A program made the translations under genes and the position numbers. The notes under the pieces are model-generated. The model searched no databases and had not been told where the DNA came from. It saw only the letters and a list, made by a program, of their open reading frames with translations. Positions 12,010 through 22,860 of a DNA stretch of 64,000 nt are shown here, piece by piece. Each line of letters begins with the position of its first letter. Positions within the stretch are counted from its first letter, which is position 1. The stretch comes from Nothophaeocryptopus gaeumannii (lineage: Eukaryota; Ascomycota; Dothideomycetes; Mycosphaerellales; Mycosphaerellaceae), in assembly GCA_031771865.1 (NCBI GenBank), contig JASISA010000025.1, positions 2,728,001 through 2,792,000 on the forward strand. The letters are read 5' to 3'.

Positions 12010-12804
12010 AGGAACCTCTCCATGGCGCAAACACTCATCCCCACGATCTTCCACCACCCTTCTCTTCAACCATTCAGACACCCTGCACTCGCACCAGCAT
12101 GCCTTGCCACTGGCCTCACAGCGACAATGACCTTCCAGGTCGCTGCACCCACCGCGCGACAATCGCCTCTCCCCGAGCAGCCAGCTACGTCTGCCTCGAC
12201 ATCGAGCATTGGATCCATGTCCGTCTCCTCACCAGTTCCGCGCCCACCTTACCCACTATTCCGGCCTCGGTGCACATGCTACAGACTCTGGAGGCAGCCC
12301 ATCCCACTGATTCGCTCGATTCCGGCGCGCGCACCGCAATCATCAACTGGGAGATGGATAAACCCATCATGGTCCATGACGAAGAACCGGGCAATGGGAA
12401 AACAGTCGATGCCAGTGGGGCGTATTCTCAAGCTCGCGCAGTGTTTCACGGGCGATCCGGAGACTATGCGTCCGAGGGATCAACTGCCGAGAGCTAAGAT
12501 CGACGAAATCCAAGAATTGGTACTGTGGAGTTTGGGCATGGGGTAACATATTACTTCCTACTTTCGTTCTGGAGTTCTTCGGAGTTGACTGACATTGAGC
12601 AGCCTCCCTCACCGACCGACATCGCCGTTCTGCGTTCGCAGACGAATGAGGAAGTTGTGCAGGTGTTGTTGGATTTCTCGGAGGTGATTAAGGCTCGAGT
12701 CGAAGCATTTGGCTGTTCTGAAGGATGGGGTGCACTTTGAGGTGAAGAAGGGATTCATTCGTGCAGGCGCATTTTTGGAATGCTATGACCAGACATCTCA
12801 ATGA
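12010..12804 (+). pseudogene. decayed gene of unknown family with frameshifts
   Basis: Coding-like text is spread over all frames in one orientation. A frame carrying HMLQTLEAAHPTDSLDSG and NWEMDKPIMVHDEEPGNGK passes, at a GGGG run near 12417-12420, into a second frame with RILKLAQCFTGDPETMRPRD. That frame ends in AKIDEIQEL at a plausible intron (12522 to 12602, GTACTG...GAGCAG) and resumes as PSPTDIAVLRSQTNEEVVQV. Near 12700 it needs another one-base change to reach HLAVLKDGVHFEVKKGFIRA, which stops at 12804. Two single-base frame changes that normal introns cannot explain suggest a pseudogene, or homopolymer sequencing errors at two sites. The family is not recognised. Confidence 0.4.
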
Positions 12805-13319
12805 GGGAGCAAAGCCAGAGGCATTAAGTTTGCAAGAAGGTCGGGAAGACAGTAAGGGTGTTGGCAGTCAGTGAGCGCCGCTCATGCCGTTCGCTGGTCG
12901 ATCGAGTAGAGCAAGAGCTTACAGCAGGAGTGACGCTGAGAGCAGGCCGAGATCTTCAGAGATCGGAAAGCCAGATCGTCCAGCAGACAGAAGATGAATC
13001 CAGGAAAGAAAGAGGACCGGAAGGACCTGAACTTCGAAAGTTTTCAATACAAGTCCAGCTTCTCTGCCGAACACCACACTCTTCTCAATCATGTCAGAAA
13101 AATGTACATAGGTTTCACAGCAGCTTCATAGCCGCAGCATGCAGGCAACACTCATCCATATATCCGCCATCCCAACAAACAACGCCTCATGCGCCAAACA
13201 TCAACAAGTATACCTCAGTGACCTTTCCGCTTTCGAACGCCATGCCCAGGAGAGGAACCAACGCCGAAGTGTTGCATACGAGAAACAAAAGAAGAAGACA
13301 ACGACTGAGAGGAGGCAGA

Positions 13320-15093
13320 CTAGGCCTTGCTCTTGTGCTTCTTCTTCTTTGGCTCCTCTTCGTCGCCGGCTTTTCGCTTCTTCCCGGTCTCCTTGGCTTC
13401 TTTCGCGGCCTTCTTTGCCTTCTTCGCCTCCTTCTCAGCCTTCTTGGCCGCTTTTCGTGCCTTGCGCTCCTCCTTCGTCTCACCGTCTTTGGACTTCTTG
13501 TCCTTCTTCGATGGCGTCGTGCCGTTCATGGTGGCAAGTGTTGTGTCGCCTTCGTCGTCATCGTCCTCATCATCGTCCTCCTCGTCAGCGCCAGCAATGG
13601 CCTCAACCTCCTCAACCTTGCGCTTCTTGGCCGATGATGGAGCGTCGCCGTTTGTGAGAGCAGGCTTGGCATCAGCAGACAGGCCATCCGCATCCGGGTT
13701 GTACTTGCGAGCCTCCTTGATCTCCCACTTGCCAGGTTGCTTCTGTCCTTGAGGACCAATAGAAACGTTATTCGCCTTCAGTGGCTTTCCTTCCAAAGCT
13801 CTTAATCTTCGCTCAACCATCAAGCGGCCTGCAACACCAACTGCGGACTTCTCCTCTTCTGTTGGCTCCTCCTTCGTACCCTCGCCAGCTTGACCCCAAT
13901 CGCTCAGCGCATCGACACGCAGACCGAGCGTTGACTTGGTGGCCAACATACGAGCGATCTTGCCCTTGTTCTTACCTGACGCTTGACCGATAAGAGAAGC
14001 GTGGTAGATGAGACCGTACTTGGGTGTATCGTGCTTGGTCTTTAGTGCACGGAAGAGAGCCTTCTCGGCGCCGAGAATCTGAACGGTGGAGGCGGGCGAC
14101 TTGGCAAGGTTCATAAGGGATCCAGAGTGAGCGATGAGACGGGCACCGACAAGCTCGCCAACAAGCGCAGTGAGGTTGGGTGCGATAGCCTGCATTCGTG
14201 CAGCAAGATATGATGATAGTTGTGCGCGGTACTCGGTGAAGCCAACAACTTGCTCAGCCAAGGCTTGAATGTTCTCCAAATCTTCATCTGTGATCTCAGT
14301 ACCCATGGACACTTCAGCAGCTGCCTTCACAGCACCCTCAATCTCCTCTGGAAGAATGTCGGACAAATCGGTGCTACCAGCATTTGTTCGCATGCCCATA
14401 GAAAGAATAACGCGGGAGTATGCGAGGTTGTCGTTGATGATGCGCGCCATCTCAGGAAAGTGCCAGCCATACCACTCCTTCACTCTCATGGCGTATGTGT
14501 TCAGCTCCTTATCGAGATCATCGAGCAGTGCGATGGCTTGGATAATCATAGTGTCGACCTTGTCGGGCGAGAACTTGAGCTTGTGTCGGGACAAGCTGTG
14601 CGACAAACCGAGAGACATGGTGCTGAGATCTTCTGGCATGAGGCCGGGGATGAGAGATGGGAGGTGTTCGCGGATGGCTCTGTAGATTTCGGCGGTGCTC
14701 GAATCGGAAACGGGCGTGATTTGGAGACCAGGCAGCTTAGTGATAGCGTTGCCCAGTTTAGGATCGGCGACGGCGAGAGAGACCTTCTTTTCGTCCTTGA
14801 TCTTTGAAAGCATGTTCGCGAGTGTGGGCGTGACCTGGGATCAAATGTCAGTCCTTTCCATGTATGTCATGCTCTCTACACATTCCCACCTTTCCCTCTG
14901 TCAGAGCTGCGGCCTCCTCCAAGGCTGAGCTGGCGCTCTCGAACTTGTGGAACTCCTTCATCTTGAGCAAGCTGCATACGCCCTCGGCGGTGGAGGCCTC
15001 CTGAGCAAGATCATCGCGCTTGAGCAGCTTCTTGTCCTTGGACTTCAGCAGCGCATATCCAGCAGAGGTCTCGGTGAGGATGAAGAGCGTCAT
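13320..15093 (-). CDS. NOP58: NOP58, box C/D snoRNP core protein
   Basis: Exons 15093-14890 and 14834-13320 (55-nt intron GTGGGA...CCCAG) encode 572 residues, somewhat longer than yeast Nop58 (about 511). Domains in order are the NOP5 N-terminal domain (MTLFILTETSAGYALLKSKD onward), the NOSIC/coiled-coil region (about 160-250, with VKEWYGWHFPEMARIINDN) and the Nop snoRNA-binding domain (about 255-400, with GARLIAHSGSLMNLAKSPAS and the VQILGAEKALFRALKT segment). A long C-terminal tail is rich in Lys/Glu KKE/KKAKK repeats, as in other Nop58 proteins. The protein directs 2-prime-O-methylation and pre-rRNA processing in the nucleolus with Nop56, fibrillarin and Snu13. The gene diverges from the actin-related protein gene across 338 bp. 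Confidence 0.96.
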
Positions 15094-15431
15094 CCTGTCG
15101 GTGTGGTGCCGCTAAGCTGCGGCGAGTAGGATGGGTCTCGGTATGAATGGGCGACGGGATGTTGGTGTAAACTGCGTGGTGAAGCTGAATTCGTCGCTGT
15201 TCTCCTCCCACTGCACTGTCGAATGCAGATTTCGAGAGACGGATGGAAATTTTGGAGCTAAACTAGTGCCGGAGCTTGATGTTGCGGCCTAAGGTGTCCA
15301 TCGCGCCAAGGATTTCGGACGCCATTGCCATGCGACGACGACGATGACTTCTCCTCAGGAACACGATGTGAGCTGAACTCTGCTAACAGGCTTCTGCGCC
15401 GTCGCAATACTACGAGGAAGTCGCCGCCGTC
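15094..15431. promoter_or_regulatory. divergent promoter, NOP58 / actin-related protein
   Basis: A 338-bp gap between opposed ATGs. GC-rich, with no clear TATA. A shared promoter is inferred from geometry alone. Confidence 0.45.
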
Positions 15432-16997
15432 ATGGCGACTTCCGCAACCACACCGCTCCGCGAACGTGACCATGAGAGACCGGCAGCGCGTTCGCGTACA
15501 TCCTACTCGAATCTCGCGACATCGGGGGCTTCTCCACGAGCAAGTCCACGCACGCCGCAGCTCGGTCGTAGCATCTCTTCACAGTTCGGCAGTCCCGGTA
15601 GCTTTCGCCCAGGCGAAGACGACATCATCATCTACGACCTCAACCCGCGATACTTCTCTGCCGGTTTCGCGGGCGAGAGCAAGCCGCGATGCATCATCCC
15701 ATTCAACCCGGACGCCGGTCGCCGCGTAGGGGACTACCGCCAATACGATCTGGAATTTAAGAAACGTACACGACAGTACCGACTGAAAGAAGACTGGGCA
15801 TCAGGCTACGAGCTATATACGAACGATCTCAGTGAGCTTGACTTAGGTTTGGTGGAAGACAAACTCGATCGTGCACTGCGGACAACGCACACCGATCATC
15901 TTCAACTAGACGTGAAGCCAAGAAAGGTTGTGCTAGTCGTCCCATCCCAAATGCCAACACCTTTGTTGGAGATTGCTTTGAGGACCGTCTTCGGCCACTT
16001 CACGCAGCCTCCATCAGTCACTCTGCTGAGCTATCCCGTCATGTGCTGTGTTAGCGCTGGTCTGCGGAGTGGGATCATTGTCGATGTGGGCTGGGAAGAC
16101 ACCACAGTAACGGCTGTTGGCGAGTACAAAGAATTGGCTCAAAAGCGCAGCGTCAGAGCCGGCAAGCGACTGACAAGAGAGATGACTAGTACGCTGGAAG
16201 GGTCAGTGCGGAGCGAGGGCGAAGTCAAAGTTGTTTTCGACGAGACAGAACGGATTACGCAAAGTCTGGCCTGGTGCAGGTCAAGGATGCCGAACGAAAG
16301 TGAGGACGCCTCCCTGGTCCAGCTCGTTCTTCCAGGCCGTGACAACCAGACGACAAAGTCCTCCATCATGTTCGACAAGCTAGCAGAGCCTTCCGAGAAG
16401 ATCCTCTTTGGGAGCGGAAGCACATCCAATGACCACGACGATCATGACCTACCCATTCAGCTGCTCACCCATCGCGTGCTTCTGTCGCTGCCAGTCGACG
16501 TGCGTGCCATTTGCGTCAGCAGGATCATGGTCACCGGCCTCTACGGCAGTTTGCCTGGGCTCAAGCAGCGTTTGCTTCAGGAAGTCTCGAATCTTGAATC
16601 GACTCGTGGATGGGACGTCGTCTCAAATTATGGCAGCGCTAAAGGGCACCATACACCTTCCTTGACAGAACGATCGCCAAATATTATTCACCCTAACGGA
16701 TCTGGCGAACCGTCGCCTACTGTGCCAATGTCCCCAGCCAAGATGCCTCTGCAAGAGACGGTACCTCATAGAGACCGGGTCCACGATGATATCAAAGATC
16801 CCATCACTTTGAAGGCAGAGCGTGAGCAGGCCAAGGGGAGGGTAGAGCCAGTTAAAGGCATTTTCAGAGGCGTCGACACTCTTGGAGCCTGGACAGGTGC
16901 CAGTCTGATGGCGAGTATGAGGGTGAAAGGTGCACATGAGATCGAGCGAGACGACTTCCTTAAGAACGGTTTGCGAGACCGTGGGGATGCCATATGA
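15432..16997 (+). CDS. actin-related protein, probably dynactin Arp10/Arp11 (RO7-like)
   Basis: A single exon of 521 residues. About 60 disordered Ser/Arg/Pro residues precede an actin-fold start (EDDIIIYDLNPRYFSAGFAG, about residues 62-81, resembling the actin IVIDxGSxxxKAGFAG phosphate loop but altered). Later actin-like elements are VVLVVPSQMPTPLLEIALR, the GIIVDVGWEDTTVTAVGEY phosphate-2 region and RIMVTGLYGSLPGLKQRL. The altered nucleotide loop, long insertions and Ser/Pro-rich C-terminal extension are unlike actin, Arp2 or Arp3 and fit the divergent pointed-end dynactin subunit (N. crassa ro-7). A nuclear Arp of chromatin complexes is the main alternative. In the family it caps the Arp1 filament of dynactin for dynein-driven transport. 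Confidence 0.7.
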   Translation: MATSATTPLRERDHERPAARSRTSYSNLATSGASPRASPRTPQLGRSISSQFGSPGSFRPGEDDIIIYDLNPRYFSAGFAGESKPRCIIPFNPDAGRRVGDYRQYDLEFKKRTRQYRLKEDWASGYELYTNDLSELDLGLVEDKLDRALRTTHTDHLQLDVKPRKVVLVVPSQMPTPLLEIALRTVFGHFTQPPSVTLLSYPVMCCVSAGLRSGIIVDVGWEDTTVTAVGEYKELAQKRSVRAGKRLTREMTSTLEGSVRSEGEVKVVFDETERITQSLAWCRSRMPNESEDASLVQLVLPGRDNQTTKSSIMFDKLAEPSEKILFGSGSTSNDHDDHDLPIQLLTHRVLLSLPVDVRAICVSRIMVTGLYGSLPGLKQRLLQEVSNLESTRGWDVVSNYGSAKGHHTPSLTERSPNIIHPNGSGEPSPTVPMSPAKMPLQETVPHRDRVHDDIKDPITLKAEREQAKGRVEPVKGIFRGVDTLGAWTGASLMASMRVKGAHEIERDDFLKNGLRDRGDAI

Positions 16998-18114
16998 GTG
17001 TATGTCTGATCAGCCCGATACGGCAGCTGCTGTGAGCCTCAGCAGTCTGCTCAAGGCTGTGTATGCCTGTGACACTCGCCAAGGACCAGGGTCTTCCTAC
17101 AATACGAGATGCGGCCTTCCACGCCCCTATGCTCTGTTCTCGGTCTGCGACTGGAGCTTGAGGTGGACCGACGATTTTTCGTGGCGGCCCTGAGTACTTT
17201 GCGCCCCCGTTGCGGCTGCCATATGACGCTTCCTGAAAAGGGGGCGTGCAGATTCAACACAAGATGGAAAATTGACGAGCGTTTCGATTCGGCGAGTGTG
17301 GCAGAAGCGCCATCGCCCCATACGTCGCTTTTGCAGTCGCCATTCTCGTCAACTCCATCCACGCAGCTCTTGTGTCGCATCGTCGGCTGTTCACTCCATC
17401 AAGCCGGCAAAACGAGGAGAAATACCTAGCTTGACTTGCTGCTACACGTAGGTCATTTGAAGCTCAAGTACTTGGCTTACAGAAACTCAAAAGAGCTTGT
17501 TGTTCACTCACGTGGCCGTTGGAAGACGTTGTGAGCGTTGCCAAGACACGTTCAGCGCCTTCTCCGCCATCGCTCGCCTTTCTCCACATCCATCAGCGGA
17601 TCTGACTTTGGAAGGCCGACTTGGCAATTCTTGACACCTGCCCAACGGCGGAAGAACGTCGTATCTGCCAAGTTTACTGGTGGAGACTGGTTGTGGTAAC
17701 TTCTGCAGATGCTCGTCCCTTCATCAATGTGCCTCGGTGAGTACTCCATCGACTTGCATCTCAGCCATGACCCAAGCGCCTGAAGTGTCGACCTTAACGA
17801 ATATCACTTCCCACTTCAGCCTCGTCCTCTTCTTTCCGGCCACTGTACAACAGTACCGCGTGTTACAATGCTACAGCAGCAGCAAGCCAAGTCGACGGTG
17901 CAAGCGATCGCATCTCACTCGGCGAATAAAGCACACGATCTGAACATTCCGGGCATGCGTGATCGCCTGCAATAGCGCCACGGCAGGATAGTCCGCATTG
18001 GTAGTGTGCATTGTAGTTGACGAGCTCGATATTTAAAGAGTAGGTGCAGTTCTTTGAAATGAGTATCGCTCCAGTGTTCCCTATCGAAGAGTCCCTTTCC
18101 ACTACTGTGACAAG
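16998..18114. other. intergenic, no gene seen
   Basis: About 1.1 kb. Short frames on both strands have no domain-like text. The right part is the upstream region of the subtilisin gene and has a GATATTTAAAGAG element (about 18027-18039), roughly 80 bp before its ATG, that could act as a core promoter. Confidence 0.5.
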
Positions 18115-19440
18115 ATGCGATCCTTTCTCAACTTCCTCCTGACAGTGCCAGCCGTACTGGCAGCACCTGTCAACCTCAAGCCTCGCCAATCAGCCGACGC
18201 TATCGCTGGCTCATGGATCATCCGCGTCAACCAGGATTCCGTTCTCGCCGATGTTATCTCTCAAGTCACATAGGCGACTGGCAAACAGGCGAAGTGTACA
18301 TACAGCATTGGCGATTTCCAGGGCTTCTCAATCGACGGTGTCAACAACCTGGCTAGCCTAGTGAGCAATATCGCAGCTATCCAGGCTATCGAGCCAAACG
18401 GAATCGCTCGCACAAACGCTTTGGTTACGCAGCAGAACGTACCTTCTTATGGCCTCGCAAGAATTTCTCATCGCAACAATGGCGCTACCAACTACATCTA
18501 CGATGACTCGGCTGGTTCTGGCACTTACTCGTATATTATTGACACTGTTCGTATTCACCTCCTGTCTATAGATTACACCCTGCTAACTCTGAACAGGGCA
18601 TCCGTACAACCCATCGCGACTTCGGTGGCCGCGCCACGTTCGGCGCCTCCTTCGTCGATGGCGAAGGTGAGGGTGATGGCAACGGACATGGCACTCACGT
18701 CGCCGGCACGACTGGATCATCCACTTACGGAGTCGCCAAGAAGACCAACTTGATTGCCGTCAAGGTCCTCGGTGCCGAAGGGAGTGGAACTAATGCTGGT
18801 GTTTTGGCGGGAATCGATTGGGGTGAGTTGAGAAGGTGATGGAAGATTAAGGGGTCATGGTGACGATGCTAACGACAGTGATGTAGCTGCCAAAGACGCA
18901 AAGGCAAAAGGCCGCATCGGCAAAGCCGTCGCCAATCTCTCCTTAGGAGGTGTCCTCTCCCCAATGACGAACCAAGCCGCCGCCGCCACTGTCCAACAAG
19001 GTCTCTTCCTCGCTGTTGCAGCTGGAAACTCTGGCCTCCCAACCATTACAGCCTCACCCGCGTCTGAGCCCTCGGTCTGCACTGTTGGTGCATCCGACAA
19101 GAACGACGCTCGGGCTAGCTACAGTAACTTCGGTGCGCTTGTTGATATTTTTGCCCCTGGTACGAACATCACGAGTACGTGGAACGGAAGCGATGATGAT
19201 ACGAATACCATTTCGGGGACGAGCATGGCTACGCCGCATATCACTGGATTGGTCAGTTGTCATGTGATCGAATGTATGAGAGAATGTGCTGACATGTGAC
19301 AGGGCGCTTACCTGCTTGGACTTGAGGGCGCCCGCACACCTGCCGCACTGTGCTCCAGGATCCAGGACCTTAGCACGAAGAACAAGCTGAGCTTGGCGCT
19401 GAGCAAGAATTACCTAGCGTACAACGGCAACGGTGCGTGA
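18115..19440 (+). pseudogene. secreted subtilisin-like serine protease with nonsense codon in propeptide
   Basis: Exons 18115-18546, 18597-18822, 18887-19251 and 19303-19440 (introns of 50, 64 and 51 nt) would give 386 residues. Order is a signal peptide (MRSFLNFLLTVPAVLAAPV), an I9 inhibitor propeptide (SWIIRVNQDSVLADVI ... YSIGDFQGFSIDG) and an S8 peptidase domain. The catalytic Asp is in YIIDTG (split by intron 1), His in DGNGHGTHVAGT, the oxyanion region in VAAGNSG and Ser in ISGTSMATPHITGL, so the triad is complete. Codon 53 (18271-18273) is TAG, inside the propeptide, where the family has continuous sequence. The gene is therefore broken unless read through. A 48-nt in-phase GT-AG excision of 18223-18270-like extent could remove the stop but would delete conserved propeptide and uses a poor donor. 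A relic of a second copy of the 3-prime end lies 0.3 kb downstream. Confidence 0.8.
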
Positions 19441-19699
19441 TTGGTAGACCTGAGACGAAGTATGGCACATGAAATTGTGTGAAACGAATAACGACATGGT
19501 TGGAAACTTGATGAGGTGGAGACGGCTCGGGAATCAAAACCATTCCTCTTGTCAAATTCAACGAAGATATGGTCTGATAGCTCCCTTCAGTCCAGTGATG
19601 GAAAGCTGCAGAGTAACAAACTATGATCATTGTCCGAAGCACAGGCAAATCTTGTGTAGATCTCCAGGTAGCCGTGGAGGCACCACAAGACAAACCCTT

Positions 19700-19870
19700 G
19701 CAGGCACGCTTACTGCTATACTTGGGTTCACGAGTCGTCCTTCACGCCCTGAATCAATGTCTTAATCCCCTTGGCAGCCTTCACCTCCGTAAAAGCCTTA
19801 TCAGCTTAGCGTACAACGGTCATTGCGCGTAGAGTGCACTTTGTTGTGTAACGAGGCAATATTTGAGACG
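19700..19870 (+). pseudogene. relic fragment duplicated from the protease 3-prime end
   Basis: The last exon and 3-prime flank of the protease seem to recur here in degraded form. The 13-mer TAGCGTACAACGG at 19807 matches that at 19415. A GCTTAC block lies about 99 bp before it here and about 109 bp before it in the gene. Downstream, TTGTGTAACGAGGCAA parallels TTGTGTGAAACGAATAA. Conserved order and spacing of three matches argue against chance. No coding potential remains. Confidence 0.45.
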
Positions 19871-20009
19871 CGACACGACCTGCGGCATGACTGTTGCATT
19901 ATGATGACATGATTCAAGATCAGTCACCGAATTGGTATGGCTACATATACCTCGCAATCAAGCGAGGTCATGATGCAATTCGGTGAGTCTGTTCCTGTGT
20001 CACCCAATG

Positions 20010-21245
20010 TTACAGTCCGCCACTATATGCAAGCTTCGCAAGAACCAGCGAATTGATAGTCGAAAGAGCCAGTCCTGCCACGACAGCCGCAGACACGGTT
20101 GGGTGATGTTTGATGAATCCAACAACCCCCTGGCAGTCATGTCGTGCAACGTGAGCGCTTTCTCGATCGGACCTAGCAAGCTGGCTGGCAAGCCTCGCCG
20201 CTGCCTTCCTTCTCCTCTTACTCGACCTCTCCTCTTCATCTCCCACCTCATCATCCTTCTCCTCCAGTTTCCTTTTTAACATCACAAGCCGCCCTTTGCC
20301 ACTCTGCCCCTGCTCGCTCCCTTGCCCTTGCCCCAACGCCTTCTTCTTCTTCTTCTCCCTCTCCGCCAAGAACGCATTGAAATACCTTTCCAGAAACGCC
20401 ACATTCCTCCTCCACTGTTCCTTCTCCGCTTCGCTCACGGCCATCTTACTCGCTCGCGGAATAAGTTTGATCTTTCTGAGGGTGGGGAGCGCTGCTAATT
20501 CACGGACTTCTTCGATGCGCAGTATGTCATCTTTGGTGATGTCGTGGACGCAGACTAGACGGCTGGAGAGGGCATCGAAAGCTTCTTCTGCGATTTCGAT
20601 GTTTAGATGTGAGAGTTTGGTACAGTTCCGTAGGACGGCGAATTGTGATGTTGAGGAGAATATTGATCCTGGGCGACGGAGAGGGGAAGAGCGTTTCCAG
20701 AGACAATTCAAAGATGTGAGGTGAGTGCGGAGGAGGGCGGAGGTCTTGAGAATGTCTGATAGGACGAAGGAGTCTTTGCATTCGAGGGTTTTGTGGCGAA
20801 GCCAGAGGGAGGTGAATTCGGTGAAGAATTGGTGGGAGACTAGGAGGTTGAGGGTTGGACAGGTTGGGAGGGAGGTATTCTGTGGACGAAGTCAGCTGGA
20901 GTTGGAAAATAGATAGAAAACTTTTGGGTTTGTTTGACGAACCATTCGTAGAGGGACTGGAGCCCCGGTGTAGGGATCCTGCCGTTTGTGGCGGCGTCTG
21001 CGATCGCGTTCTCGCTGCATTGCGTTTTCGAGAGATATGATTTTGAATGGAGCATCTGGGTTGCCGTCGGCAAAGACGTGGCCATAGATTTCTTCGCGGA
21101 TCTCGAGCGGCAATTTCAGAAAGAAGAGGCATTCCCTTGGAGGGACTGATGATGGTGAGGTCGCGGTCTTCGTTTGCTGCATGCTTTCGGTGTCCTTCGA
21201 GGACTCAGGTCCGGTGATAAGGTCTTCAATATTCATCTTGCTCAT
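20010..21245 (-). CDS. 2EXR-like protein with basic tail and C-terminal membrane segment
   Basis: Exons 21245-20943 and 20879-20010 (63-nt intron, GTTCGT...CCACAG) encode 390 residues. The N-terminal half has the family element CLFFLKLPLEIREEIYGHVF (about residues 39-58). After the splice comes NLLVSHQFFTEFTSLWLRH, equivalent to the second conserved block. The middle is a leucine-rich helical region. The last 130 residues contain a coiled, Lys-rich stretch (EREKKKKKALGQGQG) and nuclear-type basic clusters (SSKRRRKAAAR). They end in a hydrophobic helix AAVVAGLALSTINSLVLAKL, unusual for 2EXR proteins and suggesting a tail anchor. The donor GTTCGT is the same as in the protease intron 1. Function unknown. 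Confidence 0.7.
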
Positions 21246-21789
21246 GCAGCAATGACGACTGCTGGTTGGGGCGTCGACTGTGTGAAAGTTGCAAGCAGAG
21301 AGGATGCATGTGGTTGGAGAGATTACGGTGTTTGGAGCCGATTACATGGATCTGATTGTTGGCCTGAGGCATACATAGCTTGGCGGTCCACCGTCAACGA
21401 CATCAAGAACTGTTTGCTGAACGAACGATGGAGCAACATTTAGATATTCAGATATTGATAATCATTGTGCAACGCCACCGAAGCTGTATCAGACTATATG
21501 GCTAGCAAAAGGTGCTTTTCGATCTTACGTCAATGTTCACTTTCATTCACTTCGCCCGATCCGCTGCAGCCAGTCGCTAAAGCATGGAGCAACGCCACGT
21601 TTAGTATCACTGCGAACCTGTCGGTATTATAACAGACTTAAAAGACGTCCCACCTCTTCTCGTCACCTCGGCACTGCTTCCAACCTGCCAGAGCAGGCCG
21701 GCACCAGAGGTATTGTTAAAGCAGCTCACAGAGCCCCCACCAGAGCCCATGCACTGAATAGGACAAGAATCCCCACCGGTCGTAACAGT
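21246..21789. other. intergenic, no gene seen
   Basis: About 540 bp between the 2EXR-like gene start and the stop of the Thr-rich gene. No coding-like frame; presumed promoter plus 3-prime flank. Confidence 0.5.
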
Positions 21790-22860
21790 TCAAGTCAACA
21801 GAGTGGCCAGAGCAGGTGGGTAGCCGGCCATTTTCACGAGATCCTCGCCAAGACGTTGGTGGGCAAGAAGTTGCGTGTTTAGAAAGAGGAGATGTCCCTG
21901 GGCATCGAGAATCCATTGTCGTGCGAGGTCAAATGAGGAAATGATTGGCAACCTGTCGCTTATAGTCCCCATGTAGGCGGCAGCCTTATACCCATTATTG
22001 TTGATTTTGAATGGCCCTCGGGCTGCGGCTGCGGTCTCTGTGGCTTCTACCTCAACCGTTTCCGTGGTCGTAGCCGTCGCTGTAGATGTAAATGTGCCAG
22101 TCGTAGATATTGCCGTAGTTCTGGGCGTTACAGTAGTTATGCCAACCACCTGAGAGGGTCAGCATTGCCATATGACTCTGCGAACACAAAACTTACACCT
22201 GTCGTTTGTACGAATGTTGTTGTTGAAGTAGTACTTGTCGTCTTGGAGACCGTTGACGTTGGGATCGAAAAGCACTTGCAAGCTGATGACAAGGCAGCAC
22301 CGATTGGATACGCTGAAAGAGCAGCCGGCTGAGGTATGGCCGCACGCTTGGCAGGATTAGTTGCAGTGGCCGCGCACTCGGTGAACGGTATCGTAGAATA
22401 TGTTGTGATGGTGTCCACAGTAACCTCAGAGGTCTCAGTCGTAGTGGAGGTGACCACGGTGGTTGCATCACTTCACCGACGATCAGTGCTCTGGTAATAT
22501 TTTAAAATCTGAGGGCCGACTTACGTGTATTGATAATCCGTGACCGTGGCAAGCGTGCTTGTGGAAATCGAAGTGGTCGTAGTAGATGTCGAAGTCGAAG
22601 TCCTTCGCAAATGTCAGCAATATCCAGCGATCCTGGACTGCGACTCTTTACACAGTGCTTGTACTGGTGGAGGTAACTGTAAACACGGGGATGCCCAGGA
22701 ATGACGAGCAGAACGAAGTTGCCGGCTTCTGTTGGTTGAAGGCATTGACAGCGAGGGTGACGACAGTGCAGACTACAGCTGCTCGTTCCTGGACAATATC
22801 CGGACGAGGAGAAGCTGTCGCAAAAGCAGCCAGAATCGTGATCGAAAGCCAAGTATGCAT
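21790..22860 (-). CDS. Thr/Ser-rich secreted protein of unknown function
   Basis: Four exons, 22860-22652, 22602-22525, 22470-22197 and 22149-21790, join in phase through introns of 49, 54 and 47 nt (GTAAAG, GTAAGT and GTAAGT donors) to give 306 residues. The N-terminus is a signal peptide (MHTWLSITILAAFATASPRP). The body contains Thr/Ser runs (TSTSTSTTTTSISTSTLATV and a KTTSTTSTTTFVQTTG stretch) typical of heavily O-glycosylated wall or surface proteins. Interspersed cysteines occur at AAVVCTVV, SFCSSF, FTECAA and ACKCF. The C-terminal ~70 residues lose the Thr bias and form an ordinary soluble-looking segment (RGPFKINNNGYKAAAYMGTI). No GPI-type hydrophobic tail is visible. The family is not recognised. 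Splice phases that all agree make the model solid. Confidence 0.7.
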
